64,000 nt of DNA. It comes from Micromonospora trifolii (lineage in GTDB: Bacteria; Actinomycetota; Actinomycetes; Mycobacteriales; Micromonosporaceae). Positions 16,550-28,105 of this stretch are shown piece after piece (positions within the stretch are counted from its first letter, which is position 1; each line of letters starts with the position of its first letter). The notes beneath the pieces were generated by a model. That model was not told the origin of the DNA. It saw only the letters and a program-made list of their open reading frames with translations, and ran no database searches. A program made the position numbers and the translations under genes. The DNA lies in NCBI RefSeq assembly GCF_022229005.1, contig NZ_JAKKFD010000003.1, forward strand, positions 186,001 through 250,000, read 5' to 3'.

Positions 16550-17310
16550 TCAGGAACCGGGGGTGTTGTTGGCTCCCTTGGCGGTGGCCGCGAGGTAGTC
16601 GCGGTTGAGCCGGCCGATGGTGTTCAGCGGGATGCCCTTCGGGCAGGCGGGGGTGCATTCGCCGGCGTTGGTGCAGCCGCCGAAGCCGGCCTCGTCGTGC
16701 GCGTCGACCATGCCGATCACCCGGGTGTAGCGCTCGGGCTGGCCCTGGGGCAGCAGCGAGAGCTGGGTGAGCTTGGCGGCGGTGAAGAGCATGCCGGAGC
16801 CGTTCGGGCAGGCTGCCACGCAGGCCCCGCAGCCGATGCAGGCCGCGGACTCGAAGGCGGCGTCGGCGTTGGCCTTGGCCACCGGGGTGGAGTGGGCCTC
16901 GGGCGCGCTGCCGGTCGGCGCGGTGACGTAACCGCCAGCCGCGATGATCTTGTCGAACGCGCTGCGGTTGACGACCAGGTCCTTGACGACCGGGAAGGCG
17001 CTGGCCCGCCACGGCTCGATGTCGATCGTCTCGCCGTCGGTGAACTGCCGCATGTGCAGCTGGCACGCGGTGGTGCCGCGCTGCGGCCCGTGCGCGTCGC
17101 CGTTGATCATCAGGCCGCACATGCCGCAGATGCCCTCGCGGCAGTCGTGGTCGAACGCCACCGGGTCCTCGCCAGCGAGGATCAGCCGCTCGTTGAGTAC
17201 GTCGAGCATCTCCAGGAATGACATGTCCGGGGACACGTCGTCGACCGGGTAGGTCACCATCCGACCCTTGTCCTCAGGGCCCTTCTGGCGCCAGATGCGC
17301 AGGGTCAGGT

Positions 17311-17314
<4 letters not shown>
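16550..17314 (-). CDS. sdhB: succinate dehydrogenase iron-sulfur subunit
   Basis: A 254-residue SdhB/FrdB. The [2Fe-2S] cysteines are C58, C63, C66 and C84; the C-terminal ferredoxin domain has C159, C162, C165, C169 ([11 protein letters not shown]) and C214, C220, C224. It passes electrons from the SdhA flavin to the membrane quinone site. It overlaps sdhA by four bases (ATGA). The order C-A-B with a single membrane subunit and no sdhD matches the sdhCAB type with a five-helix cytochrome b subunit. Confidence 0.96.
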
Positions 17315-19248
<1,934 letters not shown>

Positions 19249-19249
19249 G

Positions 19250-19939
19250 TCAGGACACCAATCCGGTGAGTACGGCGAACGGGACCACCAGGTACCCGGC
19301 GCAGAGCAGCACAGCGAAGATCAGAGCCGCGGTACGCGCCCTGCGCTCGCCGCGCGGTGTCTGCTGGCCGAGGCTGCGGAACGCGCTGAACGCGCCGTGG
19401 CGCAGGTGGAAGCCCACCGCGAGGATGGCCAGCGTGTAGAAGAGCGTGACGTACCAGCGCTCCGGGGCGAAGTCGGCGACGACGTTGCCGTACGGCTTGC
19501 TGGCGTCACCGACCGGGTTCAGCGTGCCGGTGGTGAGGTCCAGCAGGTGGTAGATCACGAAGAGCAGGATGATCACTCCACCCCAGCGCATCGTGCGGGC
19601 CGCGTAGCTGCCGTTGACCTTCTTGCGGTGGGCGTACTTGACCGGGCGGGCGGCGCGGGCCCGCCGGGCCAGCACTGTGGCGGCCACGATGTGGGCGACG
19701 ACCGCCACCACCAGCACGGTGCGCAGGATCCACAGGAACCAGACGCCGGGCAGCAGTGGCTTGCCGATGTCACGCAGCCAGTGCGCGTAGTGGTCGAACG
19801 AGGTCTCCCCCGTGAACACCTTCAGGTTGCCGAGCATGTGGGCGATGAGGAACAGCGCCAGCAGGATGCCCGTCACCGCCATGACGGCCTTGAGACCGAC
19901 GTTCGAGCGGATGGGCGACCGAGTCTTCGTGATTACCAC
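19250..19939 (-). CDS. sdhC: succinate dehydrogenase cytochrome b subunit
   Basis: A 229-residue membrane subunit with about five helices, including [20 protein letters not shown] (first helix with a haem-ligand His), [15 protein letters not shown] and [20 protein letters not shown]. It anchors SdhAB and carries haem b and the quinone site. The GTG at 19939 is chosen because a -35 TTGGAC and -10 TAGCGT sit immediately upstream with the expected spacing and no ribosome-binding site exists, implying a leaderless start; upstream ATGs at 19981-19984 would fall ahead of this promoter. Confidence 0.92.
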   Translation of the reverse strand: MVITKTRSPIRSNVGLKAVMAVTGILLALFLIAHMLGNLKVFTGETSFDHYAHWLRDIGKPLLPGVWFLWILRTVLVVAVVAHIVAATVLARRARAARPVKYAHRKKVNGSYAARTMRWGGVIILLFVIYHLLDLTTGTLNPVGDASKPYGNVVADFAPERWYVTLFYTLAILAVGFHLRHGAFSAFRSLGQQTPRGERRARTAALIFAVLLCAGYLVVPFAVLTGLVS

Positions 19940-19946
19940 AGGTCCG

Positions 19947-19976
19947 ACGCTAGGAGCACTTCGATCAGTCGTCCAA
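19947..19976 (-). promoter_or_regulatory. sdhCAB promoter (leaderless)
   Basis: On the minus strand, -35 TTGGAC (19976-19971), an 18-base spacer and -10 TAGCGT (19952-19947); seven bases then separate the -10 box from the GTG start of sdhC. This places transcription initiation at or next to the start codon. Confidence 0.65.
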
Positions 19977-19997
19977 TGCATCAAACTCGCAGTGTTG

Positions 19998-20012
19998 ATA
20001 GCCGTAGGCTAT
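19998..20012. promoter_or_regulatory. LysR-type operator and lysR -10 region
   Basis: ATAGCC-GTA-GGCTAT is a perfect dyad containing the T-N11-A pattern of LysR-family sites. TAGGCT (20005-20010) within it is a good -10 box six bases before the lysR ATG at 20017. Bound regulator would cover its own promoter, suggesting negative autoregulation, and lies 22 bases upstream of the sdh -35 box. Confidence 0.6.
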
Positions 20013-20016
20013 GTAG

Positions 20017-20949
20017 ATGCAGCTCCATCAGCTCCGGTACTTCGTCGCGGTGGCCGAAGTACGACATTTCACCCAAGCAGCCGACCTCGTGGGCATCACT
20101 CAGCCTTCTCTCAGTAAGCAAATTCACGCTCTGGAGGCCGACCTCGGAGCGCCACTTTTCGAGCGGGTAAGGGGCAACATCGCACTCACCGCGGCGGGCG
20201 AGGTGCTGCTGCCGTTGGCCACCCGGATCCTCGCCGACGTGGAGACCGCGACCCGGGAGGTCCAGGAGTTGGTCGGGCTGCGCCGGGGCCGGGTCCGGCT
20301 CGGGGCCACCCCCAGTCTGGCCACCTCGCTCGCCCCGCCGGTGCTGCGCCGCTTCCGCGACGCGCACCCCACCGTCGACCTGCGCGTCGAGGAAGGCGGC
20401 TCCCAGGACCTGGTCCGCAACCTCCTGCGCGGCGACCTCGACCTGGCCCTGATCATCATGCCGGCGCAGGGGGCCGACCCCGGGCTGCGGGTCGACCCGA
20501 TCCTGCGCGAGAGCCTGGTGGTGGCCTCGGTGGGAGAGGTGGCGACCGCGTCGACGACCGGGGAGCTGCGCATCACCGACCTGCGGGACCAGCCGATGGT
20601 GATGTTCCGGGAGGGGTACGACCTGCGCGACGCGACCATCCAGGCGTGTCGGGAGGCGGGCTTCGAACCCACCTTCGCCGTGGACGGCGGCGAGATGGAC
20701 GCGGTCCTCAGCTTCGTCGAGGCGGGGCTCGGCATCGCGCTCGTGCCCGGCATCGTGCTGGCCCGCCGGCCGGGCGTGCGGATCACCCCGCTCGCCCCGC
20801 CCGGCGTGCGGCGGACCATCGCGGTGGCCCGTCGGCGCGACGTCGTACCCACCCACGCCGGTCGGGAGCTTCGGCGCATCCTGCTCGACTACATCCAGTC
20901 GGCGATCGACCTCGGCGAACTGCCCCCCGGCGTCGAGCCACTGACCTGA
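20017..20949 (+). CDS. LysR family transcriptional regulator
   Basis: A 310-residue LTTR. The N-terminal winged helix-turn-helix includes HFTQAADLVGITQPSLSKQI (residues about 19-38); the effector domain starts near residue 92 (RVRLGATPSLATSLAPPVLR). It is divergent from sdhCAB with 77 bases between the start codons, a layout that normally means it controls both itself and the divergent operon. No ribosome-binding site precedes the ATG at 20017; a -10 box lies six bases upstream. The ligand is unknown. Confidence 0.9.
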   Translation: MQLHQLRYFVAVAEVRHFTQAADLVGITQPSLSKQIHALEADLGAPLFERVRGNIALTAAGEVLLPLATRILADVETATREVQELVGLRRGRVRLGATPSLATSLAPPVLRRFRDAHPTVDLRVEEGGSQDLVRNLLRGDLDLALIIMPAQGADPGLRVDPILRESLVVASVGEVATASTTGELRITDLRDQPMVMFREGYDLRDATIQACREAGFEPTFAVDGGEMDAVLSFVEAGLGIALVPGIVLARRPGVRITPLAPPGVRRTIAVARRRDVVPTHAGRELRRILLDYIQSAIDLGELPPGVEPLT

Positions 20950-20953
20950 CCCC

Positions 20954-20997
20954 GGCCGGGGCCGCCGCCGTCGACGAGGCCGGCAGCGGCCCCGGCC
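20954..20997. terminator. bidirectional terminator between lysR and hrpA
   Basis: A perfect 12-base stem GGCCGGGGCCGC (20954-20965) pairs with 20986-20997 around a 20-base loop, in the 55-base gap between two convergent genes. Confidence 0.6.
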
Positions 20998-21004
20998 GCC
21001 GGGC

Positions 21005-24000
21005 TCAGCGGCCTTCGGCGTCGTCCATCGCCCGGTAGATCCGCTGCTCGGAGACGGGGTACGGGGTGCCCAGCGCCTGGGCGAAGACGTTCACCCGCAG
21101 CTCCTCGATCATCCAGCGGATCTGTCGGACGGCCGTCTCCTGACGGCGGGCCGGCGGCAGGTTGGCGAGCAGGTTCGCGTACTCCTTCTGCACGACGGCG
21201 ATCCGGTCCTGCTGCTGGCGGTCCCGCTGCGGGTTGCCGCCCAGCCGCTCCAGTCGACGCTCGATGGCGGTGAGGTAGCGCAGCAGGTCGGGCAGGCGCG
21301 CGTACCCGGTCTCGGTGATGAAACCGGCGTGCACCAGCCCGGCGAGCTGACTGCGGATGTCGGCCAGCGCCGCCACCACGGCGAGGTTGCGGGTCGCGCC
21401 GAGCCGCTGCTCGACGGCGTACGCGGCGGCGAGGACCTTGCGAACCCGGTCCATCACCTCCACGACGGTGTCGACCAGGTCGGCGCGGACCTTCTCGCGC
21501 AGGGCCGCGAAGCCGTCGGCGTCCCACGCCGGCCCGCCCGCCGCGCCGATCAGCCGGTCGATGGCCGCGCCCGCCGCGTCCTCGATCAGCTCCTGCACGC
21601 CGCCGTGCGGGTTGCGGCTCAACGCCAGCTTCGCCTCGTTGTCCAGCCGCCCCTGGAGGAACCGCGCCGGGGACGGCACTGTGAGCCGCAGCAGCCGGCG
21701 GGTGCCGGCCCAGTGCGCCGCCTCCGCCTCGGCCGGGGAGTCGAACACCCTCACCCCGACAGTGGCGCCCTCGTCGACCAGCGCCGGATACGCGGTGACC
21801 GCGTAACCGGCACGGACCTGCCCGAGGGTCCGGGGCAGCGTGCCGATGCTCCACTCGCGCAGCCCGGTGCGGGCCACCTCCGGTGCGGCGGCCGCCACCA
21901 CCTGGCGTACCTCCTGACGGAGTTGGCGTTGCAGCGCCGGCAGGTCCTTGCCCTCGGCGACCGGCTTCTCGTCGTCGCCGAGGACCCGGAAGGTCACCCG
22001 CAGGTGCGCCGGGAGCTTGCCCGGCTCCCAGGCGTCGCGGGGCACTGTCACTCCGGTCATCCGGCGCAGTTGCCGGGTGAGCGCGTCCAGCAGCGACTCC
22101 TCGCCGGGAGTGATCGCCGCCAGGGCGGCCCGGGCGTAGTCCGGCACCGGGACGAAGTTGCGGCGGATCGCCTTGGGCAGCGAGCGGATCAGCGCGATCA
22201 CCGTCTCCTCGCGCAGCCCCGGCACCTGCCAGTCGAAGGTCTCCACCGGCACCTGGTTGAGCAGCGGCAGCGGGATGTCCACTGTGACGCCGTCGTCCGG
22301 CGTGCCCGGCTCGAACCGGTAGGTCAGCGGCAGGCTCACCCCGTCGGCCTGCCACTCGTCCGGGTAGTCGTCCTCGTCCACCCCCGGCCGGCCGTCGTTG
22401 ATCAGCAGGTCGCGGGTGAAGGTGAGCAGGTCGGGTTGCTCGCGGCGGGTCTTCTTCCACCAGCTGTCGAAGTGCCGGCCGGAGGACACGTCGGCTGGGA
22501 TCCGCTGGTCGTAGAAGCCGAAGATGGTTTCGTCGTCGACCAGGATGTCCCGGCGGCGGGCCCTGCTCTCCAGCTCCTCGATTTCGGCGAGCAGCCGCTT
22601 GTTGTCCGCCCAGAACTGGTGGTGGGTCTGCCAGTCGCCCTCGACGAGGGCGTGCCGGATGAACAGCTCCCGGCTCAGCGTCGGGTCGATCCGTCCAAAG
22701 TTGACTTTGCGGGAGCTGACCAGCGGAACGCCGTACAGGGTGACCTTCTCGTAGGCCATCACCGCGGCCTGCTTCTTCTCCCAGTGCGGTTCGCTGTAGC
22801 TGCGCTTGATCAGGTGCTGCGCGAGCGGTTCGACCCACTCCGGCTCGACCCGGCCGGCGATGCGCCCCCACAGCCGGGAGGTCTCCACCAGTTCGGCGGC
22901 CATCACCCAGCGCGGCGGCTTCTTGAACAACGCCGACCCGGGGAAGAGCGCGAACTTCGCGCCCCGCGCCCCCAGGTACTCGTGTTTCTGGGCGTCCTTG
23001 AGGCCGATGTGCGACAACAGGCCGGGCAGCAGCGACTGGTGCACCTTCGGGGTGTCGATCTCCTCCGGCAGGTCCGTGCCACCCCGGCGGCCCCGGCCGG
23101 CGTCCGTGTCGTCCGAGCTGTCTCGCGCCGGCCGCCCGCCCCGCCGGTCGCCGTCGGAGGGGGTACGCAGCACCTGGCGCAGCTGGCTGACGATGTCCTG
23201 CCACTCGCGGATCCGCAGGTAGTTCAGGTACTCCGCCTTGCACATCCGGCGGAACGCGCTGGAGGAGAGCTCCCGCTGCTGCTCGCGAAGGTAGCGCCAC
23301 AGGTTGAGGTAGGCGACGAAGTCCGACTCCTTGTCGGCGAACCGGGCGTGCGCCTGGTCCGCCTGGGCCTGCTTCTCCGCGGGCCGCTCCCGCGGGTCCT
23401 GGATGGAGAGCGCGGCGGCGATCACCAGCACCTCGGTGGCGGCGCCGTTGCGTTCGCCCTCGACCACCATCCGGGCCAGTCGCGGGTCGACAGGCAACTG
23501 GGCCAGCCGCCGGCCGAGCGCGGTGAGCCGCTTCGCCGGGTCGGCCTCGGTCGGGTCCAACGCGCCCAGCTCGTGCAGCAGGTTGACACCGTCGCTGATG
23601 TTGCGCTTGTCCGGTGGGTCGATGAACGGGAACGCGGCGAGGTCGCCGAGCCCGATCGCTGTCATCTGGAGGATGACCGACGCCAGGTTGGTCCGCAGGA
23701 TCTCCGGGTCGGTGAACTCGGGACGGGACCCGAAATCCTGCTCGTCGTAGAGGCGGATGCAGATGCCGTCCGAGGTACGGCCACAGCGGCCCTTGCGCTG
23801 GTTGGCCGAGGCCTGGGAGACCGGCTCGATCGGCAGCCGCTGCACCTTGAGCCGGCTGGAGTAGCGGGAGATGCGGGCGGTACCCGGGTCCACCACGTAC
23901 TTGATGCCGGGCACTGTCAGCGAGGTCTCCGCGACGTTGGTGGCGAGCACCACCCGGCGCGAGGAGTGCGCGGCGAAGACCCGGTGCTGCTCGGCGGAGG

Positions 24001-25063
24001 ACAGCCGCGCGTACAGCGGCAGGATCTCGGTGCCGAGCAGCGTTCGCTTCGTCTGCACCAGCTTGCCCAGCGCGTCGGCGGTGTCCCGGATCTCCCGCTC
24101 GCCGCTGAGGAAGACCAGGATGTCGCCGGGGCCTTCGGCGGCCAACTCCTCGACGGCGTCGCCGATGGCCTGGATCTGGTCGCGGACGTTTTCCTCGTCG
24201 CCGTCCTCCTCGCCCTCGGCGAGCTCGACGAGGGGCCGGTAGCGCACCTCCACCGGGTAGGTGCGCCCCGAGACCTCGACCACCGGCGCGGGAACGCCAT
24301 CGGGCTCGTCGGCGGTGGGCGGGCCGGCGAAGTGCCGGGCGAACCGATCGGTCTCGATGGTCGCCGAGGTGATGATCACCTTGAGGTCGGGTCGTCGGGG
24401 CAGCAGCTCCCGCAGGTACCCGAGGATGAAGTCGATGTTGAGGCTGCGCTCGTGTGCCTCATCGATGATCAGCGTGTCGTACTGGCGCAGCATCCGGTCG
24501 GTCTGCAACTCGGCCAGCAGGATGCCGTCGGTCATCAGCTTCACCAGGCTGCGCTCGCTGACCTGGTCGGTGAAGCGAACCTTGTAGCCGACCACGTCGC
24601 CCAACTCGGTGCCCAGCTCGTCGGCGATCCGGTCGGCCACCGTCCGGGCGGCCAACCGCCGGGGCTGGGTGTGCCCGATCAGGCCGTGCACCCCGCGCCC
24701 CAACTCCAGACAGATCTTGGGGATCTGGGTGGTCTTGCCGGAGCCGGTCTCGCCCGCCACGATCACCACCTGGTGATCGCGGATGGCGGCGGCGATGTCG
24801 TCCTTGCGCTCACTGACCGGCAAGCCCACCGGGTACGTGATCACGGGCACCGCCGCCTGCCGGGCGGCGAGGCGCTGCTCGGCCCGGACCACGTCGGCGG
24901 TTATCTCGGTCAGCGCCGCCTCCCGACGCTGCGGGTCGCGCAGCTTGCGGGCACCGTCCAGTCGCCGCTGGAGCCGGCGCTGGTCGCGGAACATCAGAGG
25001 TGTGAGGCGGCGGTGCAGCTCGCGAACGGGGTCGGACGCGACGGAGGCGGTTGGATTCTGCAT
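21005..25063 (-). CDS. hrpA: ATP-dependent RNA helicase HrpA
   Basis: A 1352-residue DEAH-box helicase. Walker A is GETGSGKTTQ (about 104-113), motif II DEAH in LIIDEAHERSLNIDFILGYL, motif III TSATIET, and the C-terminal RecA motif QRKGRCGRT. Helicase-associated domains and the long HrpA-specific C-terminal region (DUF3418) follow, giving the family's usual 1300-residue length. HrpA unwinds RNA and helps mRNA processing and ribosome rescue in Escherichia coli. It starts with ATG at 25063; the gap to the divergent cytidine deaminase is 143 bases. Confidence 0.95.
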   Translation of the reverse strand: MQNPTASVASDPVRELHRRLTPLMFRDQRRLQRRLDGARKLRDPQRREAALTEITADVVRAEQRLAARQAAVPVITYPVGLPVSERKDDIAAAIRDHQVVIVAGETGSGKTTQIPKICLELGRGVHGLIGHTQPRRLAARTVADRIADELGTELGDVVGYKVRFTDQVSERSLVKLMTDGILLAELQTDRMLRQYDTLIIDEAHERSLNIDFILGYLRELLPRRPDLKVIITSATIETDRFARHFAGPPTADEPDGVPAPVVEVSGRTYPVEVRYRPLVELAEGEEDGDEENVRDQIQAIGDAVEELAAEGPGDILVFLSGEREIRDTADALGKLVQTKRTLLGTEILPLYARLSSAEQHRVFAAHSSRRVVLATNVAETSLTVPGIKYVVDPGTARISRYSSRLKVQRLPIEPVSQASANQRKGRCGRTSDGICIRLYDEQDFGSRPEFTDPEILRTNLASVILQMTAIGLGDLAAFPFIDPPDKRNISDGVNLLHELGALDPTEADPAKRLTALGRRLAQLPVDPRLARMVVEGERNGAATEVLVIAAALSIQDPRERPAEKQAQADQAHARFADKESDFVAYLNLWRYLREQQRELSSSAFRRMCKAEYLNYLRIREWQDIVSQLRQVLRTPSDGDRRGGRPARDSSDDTDAGRGRRGGTDLPEEIDTPKVHQSLLPGLLSHIGLKDAQKHEYLGARGAKFALFPGSALFKKPPRWVMAAELVETSRLWGRIAGRVEPEWVEPLAQHLIKRSYSEPHWEKKQAAVMAYEKVTLYGVPLVSSRKVNFGRIDPTLSRELFIRHALVEGDWQTHHQFWADNKRLLAEIEELESRARRRDILVDDETIFGFYDQRIPADVSSGRHFDSWWKKTRREQPDLLTFTRDLLINDGRPGVDEDDYPDEWQADGVSLPLTYRFEPGTPDDGVTVDIPLPLLNQVPVETFDWQVPGLREETVIALIRSLPKAIRRNFVPVPDYARAALAAITPGEESLLDALTRQLRRMTGVTVPRDAWEPGKLPAHLRVTFRVLGDDEKPVAEGKDLPALQRQLRQEVRQVVAAAAPEVARTGLREWSIGTLPRTLGQVRAGYAVTAYPALVDEGATVGVRVFDSPAEAEAAHWAGTRRLLRLTVPSPARFLQGRLDNEAKLALSRNPHGGVQELIEDAAGAAIDRLIGAAGGPAWDADGFAALREKVRADLVDTVVEVMDRVRKVLAAAYAVEQRLGATRNLAVVAALADIRSQLAGLVHAGFITETGYARLPDLLRYLTAIERRLERLGGNPQRDRQQQDRIAVVQKEYANLLANLPPARRQETAVRQIRWMIEELRVNVFAQALGTPYPVSEQRIYRAMDDAEGR

Positions 25064-25206
25064 GTCGTGCCCAAGGATAGGCAGCCCGGCGGCGCACCGC
25101 CCCTGGGTTACCGAGCGGACGGCTCCGTGAAGGCCACCTCCCGTCCCGGGACGGCCACCAGCGGGCCCTAGAGTTGGCGGCCGACGTCGAGTGCTGGGGG
25201 AGCCGG

Positions 25207-25599
25207 ATGGAGATGCGCGACACCGACCGCGCGTTGGTGCAGGCCGCCACGGCGGTCTCCAAGCTGCGCTGTCGCAGCCAGCACCACACCGTCGCGTCAG
25301 CGGCCCGGACCGCGGACGGGCGGGTCTTCACCGGCGTGAACGTCCAGCACGCCGCCGGAGGGGCCTGTGCCGAACTGGTCGTGATCGGCACAGCCGCCAC
25401 CCAGGGTGTCACAGCTCTGGAGACGATCGTCACTGTCGCCGACCGTGGGCGCGAGGTCGTCGCACCCTGTGACGGGTGCCGGCAGGTGCTGCGGGACTAC
25501 TTCCCGGAACTGCTGGTGATCGTCGGCCCGATGGACGCGCTGCGGGTGGTCCCGCTCGGTGAGTTGCCGGCGCAGACCGGCAGCGGCTCGGCCGGCTGA
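25207..25599 (+). CDS. cytidine deaminase
   Basis: A 130-residue homotetrameric-type cytidine deaminase. The zinc/catalytic motif is GGACAELVVIG (Cys-Ala-Glu) and PCDGCRQVLRDY supplies the other two cysteines. It converts cytidine or deoxycytidine to the uracil nucleoside in pyrimidine salvage. The second ATG (25207) is chosen because GGGGGAG lies six bases upstream; an in-frame start at 25174 lacks a ribosome-binding site. A related blasticidin-S-deaminase-like role is possible. It is convergent with the YciI gene. Confidence 0.85.
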   Translation: MEMRDTDRALVQAATAVSKLRCRSQHHTVASAARTADGRVFTGVNVQHAAGGACAELVVIGTAATQGVTALETIVTVADRGREVVAPCDGCRQVLRDYFPELLVIVGPMDALRVVPLGELPAQTGSGSAG

Positions 25600-25611
25600 C
25601 CGGGCCCGGCG

Positions 25612-25971
25612 TCAGTCCCCGGAGGCCGCCTCCAGCATCGACTGCGGCACCGGCACGCTCTCGAACCGCAGGTTGCCCTCCGGGAGCAGCCACGACGTGA
25701 CCCGCGCCACCAGGCGACCGGCCCGCACGGCGGGGTCGTTGGCGAAGAGCGCGCGTGCCTCGTCCGGGGCGATGGACAGCACCACGAAGCCCCGTAGCTG
25801 CTCGTCGTCGGGGTGCAGGAACGGTCCGGCAGCGAGCACCAGCCCCTGCTGCACGAGGCCCGCCTGGTGGGCCAGGTGCGCGTCCCGCAACCGGTCGATC
25901 GCGTCCTGCGGCAGCTCCGGCGGATCCGACGGCCGGGTCAGCAGGACGGCCGTGTGCTGGTCGAATCGCAT
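25612..25971 (-). CDS. YciI-like domain protein
   Basis: A 119-residue protein of the YciI/YCII dimeric alpha-beta-barrel type: strands around TAVLLTRP, then HLAHQAGLVQQGLVLAAGPF and the motif DEQLRGFVVLSIAPDEARALFANDPAVRAG, where members keep His/Asp residues for an unidentified enzyme activity. ATG 25971 is preferred over GTG 25977 because AGGGT then has a usable spacing. It is convergent with the deaminase and 118 bases from the divergent multicopper oxidase. Confidence 0.75.
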   Translation of the reverse strand: MRFDQHTAVLLTRPSDPPELPQDAIDRLRDAHLAHQAGLVQQGLVLAAGPFLHPDDEQLRGFVVLSIAPDEARALFANDPAVRAGRLVARVTSWLLPEGNLRFESVPVPQSMLEAASGD

Positions 25972-26089
25972 GTCCACACCCTATGGCGCGAATCTTCCTC
26001 TTCTGGGTGTCATCTGCTATCTGTCCGTCCTGTCATCGTCTGCGAATCTCATTCTCAAATCAGGTTCGCTGCGATCGGGAGGGTGCGGC

Positions 26090-28045
26090 ATGGTCACCAG
26101 ACGTCAGTTGCTCGCGGCCAGTGCCGCCGGTGGTGCCGCGGTTCTGGTCCCGGCGGGCGGGGCGGCGGGCCGAGCGCTCGCTGCGGCGGCACCGTTGGAC
26201 GCGGGCGAGATCCCGAAGTACGTCGTGCCGCTGCGGATCCCACCGGCCATGCCGGCGGTGGCGACCGGCCCGGAGCGAGACGAGTACGTCATCGCGGTAC
26301 GCCAGTTTCGCCAGCAGATCCTGCCGCCGTCATGGCCGCGCACCACAGTGTGGGGTTACGGCTCCACCGCCCACCCCGGCAGCTTCGGCTACCCGGCGCC
26401 CACGATCATGGCGCGGGTCGGCCGTCCGGTACGGGTGACCTGGGTCAACCAGCTCGTCGACGGCCGGGGCGACTACCTGCCGCACCTGCTCCCGGTGGAC
26501 CCCACCCTGCACTGGGCCAACCCGCCGGGCGGACCGGCGGGCCGGGACCGGCACGGTCACTGGGACGGCGACCCACTGGGGTACCGCGGCCCGGTGCCCC
26601 AGGTGGTGCACCTGCACGGTGGGCACAGCACGCAGGAGAGCGACGGACACTCCGAGGCGTGGTACCTGCCGGTGGCCCGGGACCTACCGTCCGACTTCGC
26701 CGTGACCGGCAGCACATACCGGGAGTTCCGGTCCCGCTTCGCCGAGGGTTCCGGCCTGCGCTGGGCGCCGGGTTCGGCCACCTTCGAGTACGCGAACGAC
26801 CAGCGCTCCTGCACCCTCTGGTACCACGACCACTCGTTGGGGCTCACCCGCGAGAACGTCTACGCCGGACCGGCCGGGTTCTACCTGCTCGGCGGCGGGG
26901 ACGATTTGCCCGACGGCGTACTGCCCGGCCCGACGCCGGCTCGCAACGATCCGCCGAACGTCCGCTACCACGACATTCCGCTGCTGATCCAGGACCGCAG
27001 CTTCACCGCGGACGGCGACCTGCTCTACCCGGACGCGCGCTCGTCGCACGGCGACGTGCCACCGCTCTGGACGTCCGGGTTCTCCGGCTCGGCCATCGTG
27101 GTCAACGGCCGCACCTGGCCCACATTGACCGTCCAGCGTCGGCGTTACCGGTTCCGCCTGCTCAACGGCTGCAACAGCCGATTCCTGCTGCTCAGCGTGG
27201 CCGCCCACGCCACCGCGCGACCGGCCCGGCCGGTGCTGCCGATCTGGCAGATCGGCAGCGACGGCGGTCTCCTGCCCGAGGCGGTGCCGCACGAGCGGGT
27301 GACCCTCGGCCCGGCCCAGCGGGTCGACGCGATCGTCGACTTCACCGACGTGCCGGCCGGCACTGAGCTGTACCTCGTCAACGAGGGACCGGACCGGGCC
27401 TACGCCGGCGGTCGGCCCGGGGTGGACTTCGACCCCGCCGATCCGCACACCACCGGACAGGTGCTGCGCTTCGTGGTCACCGACGCGGCCGGCGCGGATT
27501 CGAGCGTGCCACCGGAGCAGCTGCGGCTGCCGTCACACAGTCGGCTCGGCCCGGCCCAGCGGGTACGCCGGTTGTCGCTCAACGAGCGGAGGTCCGGCGG
27601 CTCGATGATCATGCTGCTCGGCGTCCTCGACGAGCGGGGCCGGGGCCTGCCGTTGCGCTGGAGCGACCCGGTGACCGAGCAGCCCACCCTCGGCGACACC
27701 GAGGTGTGGGAGGTGCGCAACTTCACCCGGCACGTGCATCCGGTCCACCTGCACCAGGTCCAGTTCGAGCTGCTCGGCCGGGGACACTCGGGCCGGTCGC
27801 GGCCGGGCCCGGGGGACCGGGGGAGGCTGGACACGGTGCTCGCGTACCCATGGGAGGTGACCCGGATCAAGGCGCACTTCGACCTGCCGGGTCGGTACGC
27901 CTGGCACTGCCACCTGCTGGAGCATGAGGACAACGAGATGATGCGGCCGCTGAACGTCCTACCGCGCGGTGGCGCGGCGGCCGGGGACGGCGGCTCCCCG
28001 AGCGGGGCGGTGGAACCCGAGACGGTATCGACAGACGCCGGTTAG
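26090..28045 (+). CDS. Tat-exported multicopper oxidase
   Basis: A 651-residue cupredoxin oxidase. It begins with a Tat signal (MVTRRQLLAASAAGG, cleavage near ALA-A at about 31). Copper ligands are visible in order: VHLHGGH, WYHDHSLG, HPVHLHQVQF and the type-1/type-3 motif AWHCHLLEHEDNEMM. This is the full set for a T1 site and a trinuclear cluster, so it can reduce oxygen to water while oxidising metals or phenols; CotA/bilirubin-oxidase-like relatives are close in layout. The ATG at 26090 follows GGGAGGG. The last 30 residues are a Gly/Ser-rich tail. It precedes the iron-uptake operon but ends before the iron box. Confidence 0.92.
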   Translation: MVTRRQLLAASAAGGAAVLVPAGGAAGRALAAAAPLDAGEIPKYVVPLRIPPAMPAVATGPERDEYVIAVRQFRQQILPPSWPRTTVWGYGSTAHPGSFGYPAPTIMARVGRPVRVTWVNQLVDGRGDYLPHLLPVDPTLHWANPPGGPAGRDRHGHWDGDPLGYRGPVPQVVHLHGGHSTQESDGHSEAWYLPVARDLPSDFAVTGSTYREFRSRFAEGSGLRWAPGSATFEYANDQRSCTLWYHDHSLGLTRENVYAGPAGFYLLGGGDDLPDGVLPGPTPARNDPPNVRYHDIPLLIQDRSFTADGDLLYPDARSSHGDVPPLWTSGFSGSAIVVNGRTWPTLTVQRRRYRFRLLNGCNSRFLLLSVAAHATARPARPVLPIWQIGSDGGLLPEAVPHERVTLGPAQRVDAIVDFTDVPAGTELYLVNEGPDRAYAGGRPGVDFDPADPHTTGQVLRFVVTDAAGADSSVPPEQLRLPSHSRLGPAQRVRRLSLNERRSGGSMIMLLGVLDERGRGLPLRWSDPVTEQPTLGDTEVWEVRNFTRHVHPVHLHQVQFELLGRGHSGRSRPGPGDRGRLDTVLAYPWEVTRIKAHFDLPGRYAWHCHLLEHEDNEMMRPLNVLPRGGAAAGDGGSPSGAVEPETVSTDAG

Positions 28046-28065
28046 TCCCATTTCCGCAGCTCGGC

Positions 28066-28084
28066 TAAGGTTAGGCGAACCTAA
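28066..28084. promoter_or_regulatory. IdeR/DmdR-type iron box
   Basis: TAAGGTTAGGCGAACCTAA matches the DtxR/IdeR consensus (TTAGGTTAGGCTAACCTAA) at 17 of 19 positions. It lies 22 bases before the first permease gene, so iron-loaded repressor would block the siderophore importer. Confidence 0.85.
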
Positions 28085-28105
28085 GCGTGAACGTGCAGGA
28101 GACTC

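Noticed and set aside
21329..25171. Very long open frame opposite hrpA (also frames opposite tex at 7283-9805, opposite sdhA and opposite the GH9 gene)
   Set aside because: High-GC codon bias leaves antisense frames open. These have no recognisable domains, their composition is that of reversed genes, and the other strand encodes clear conserved proteins.
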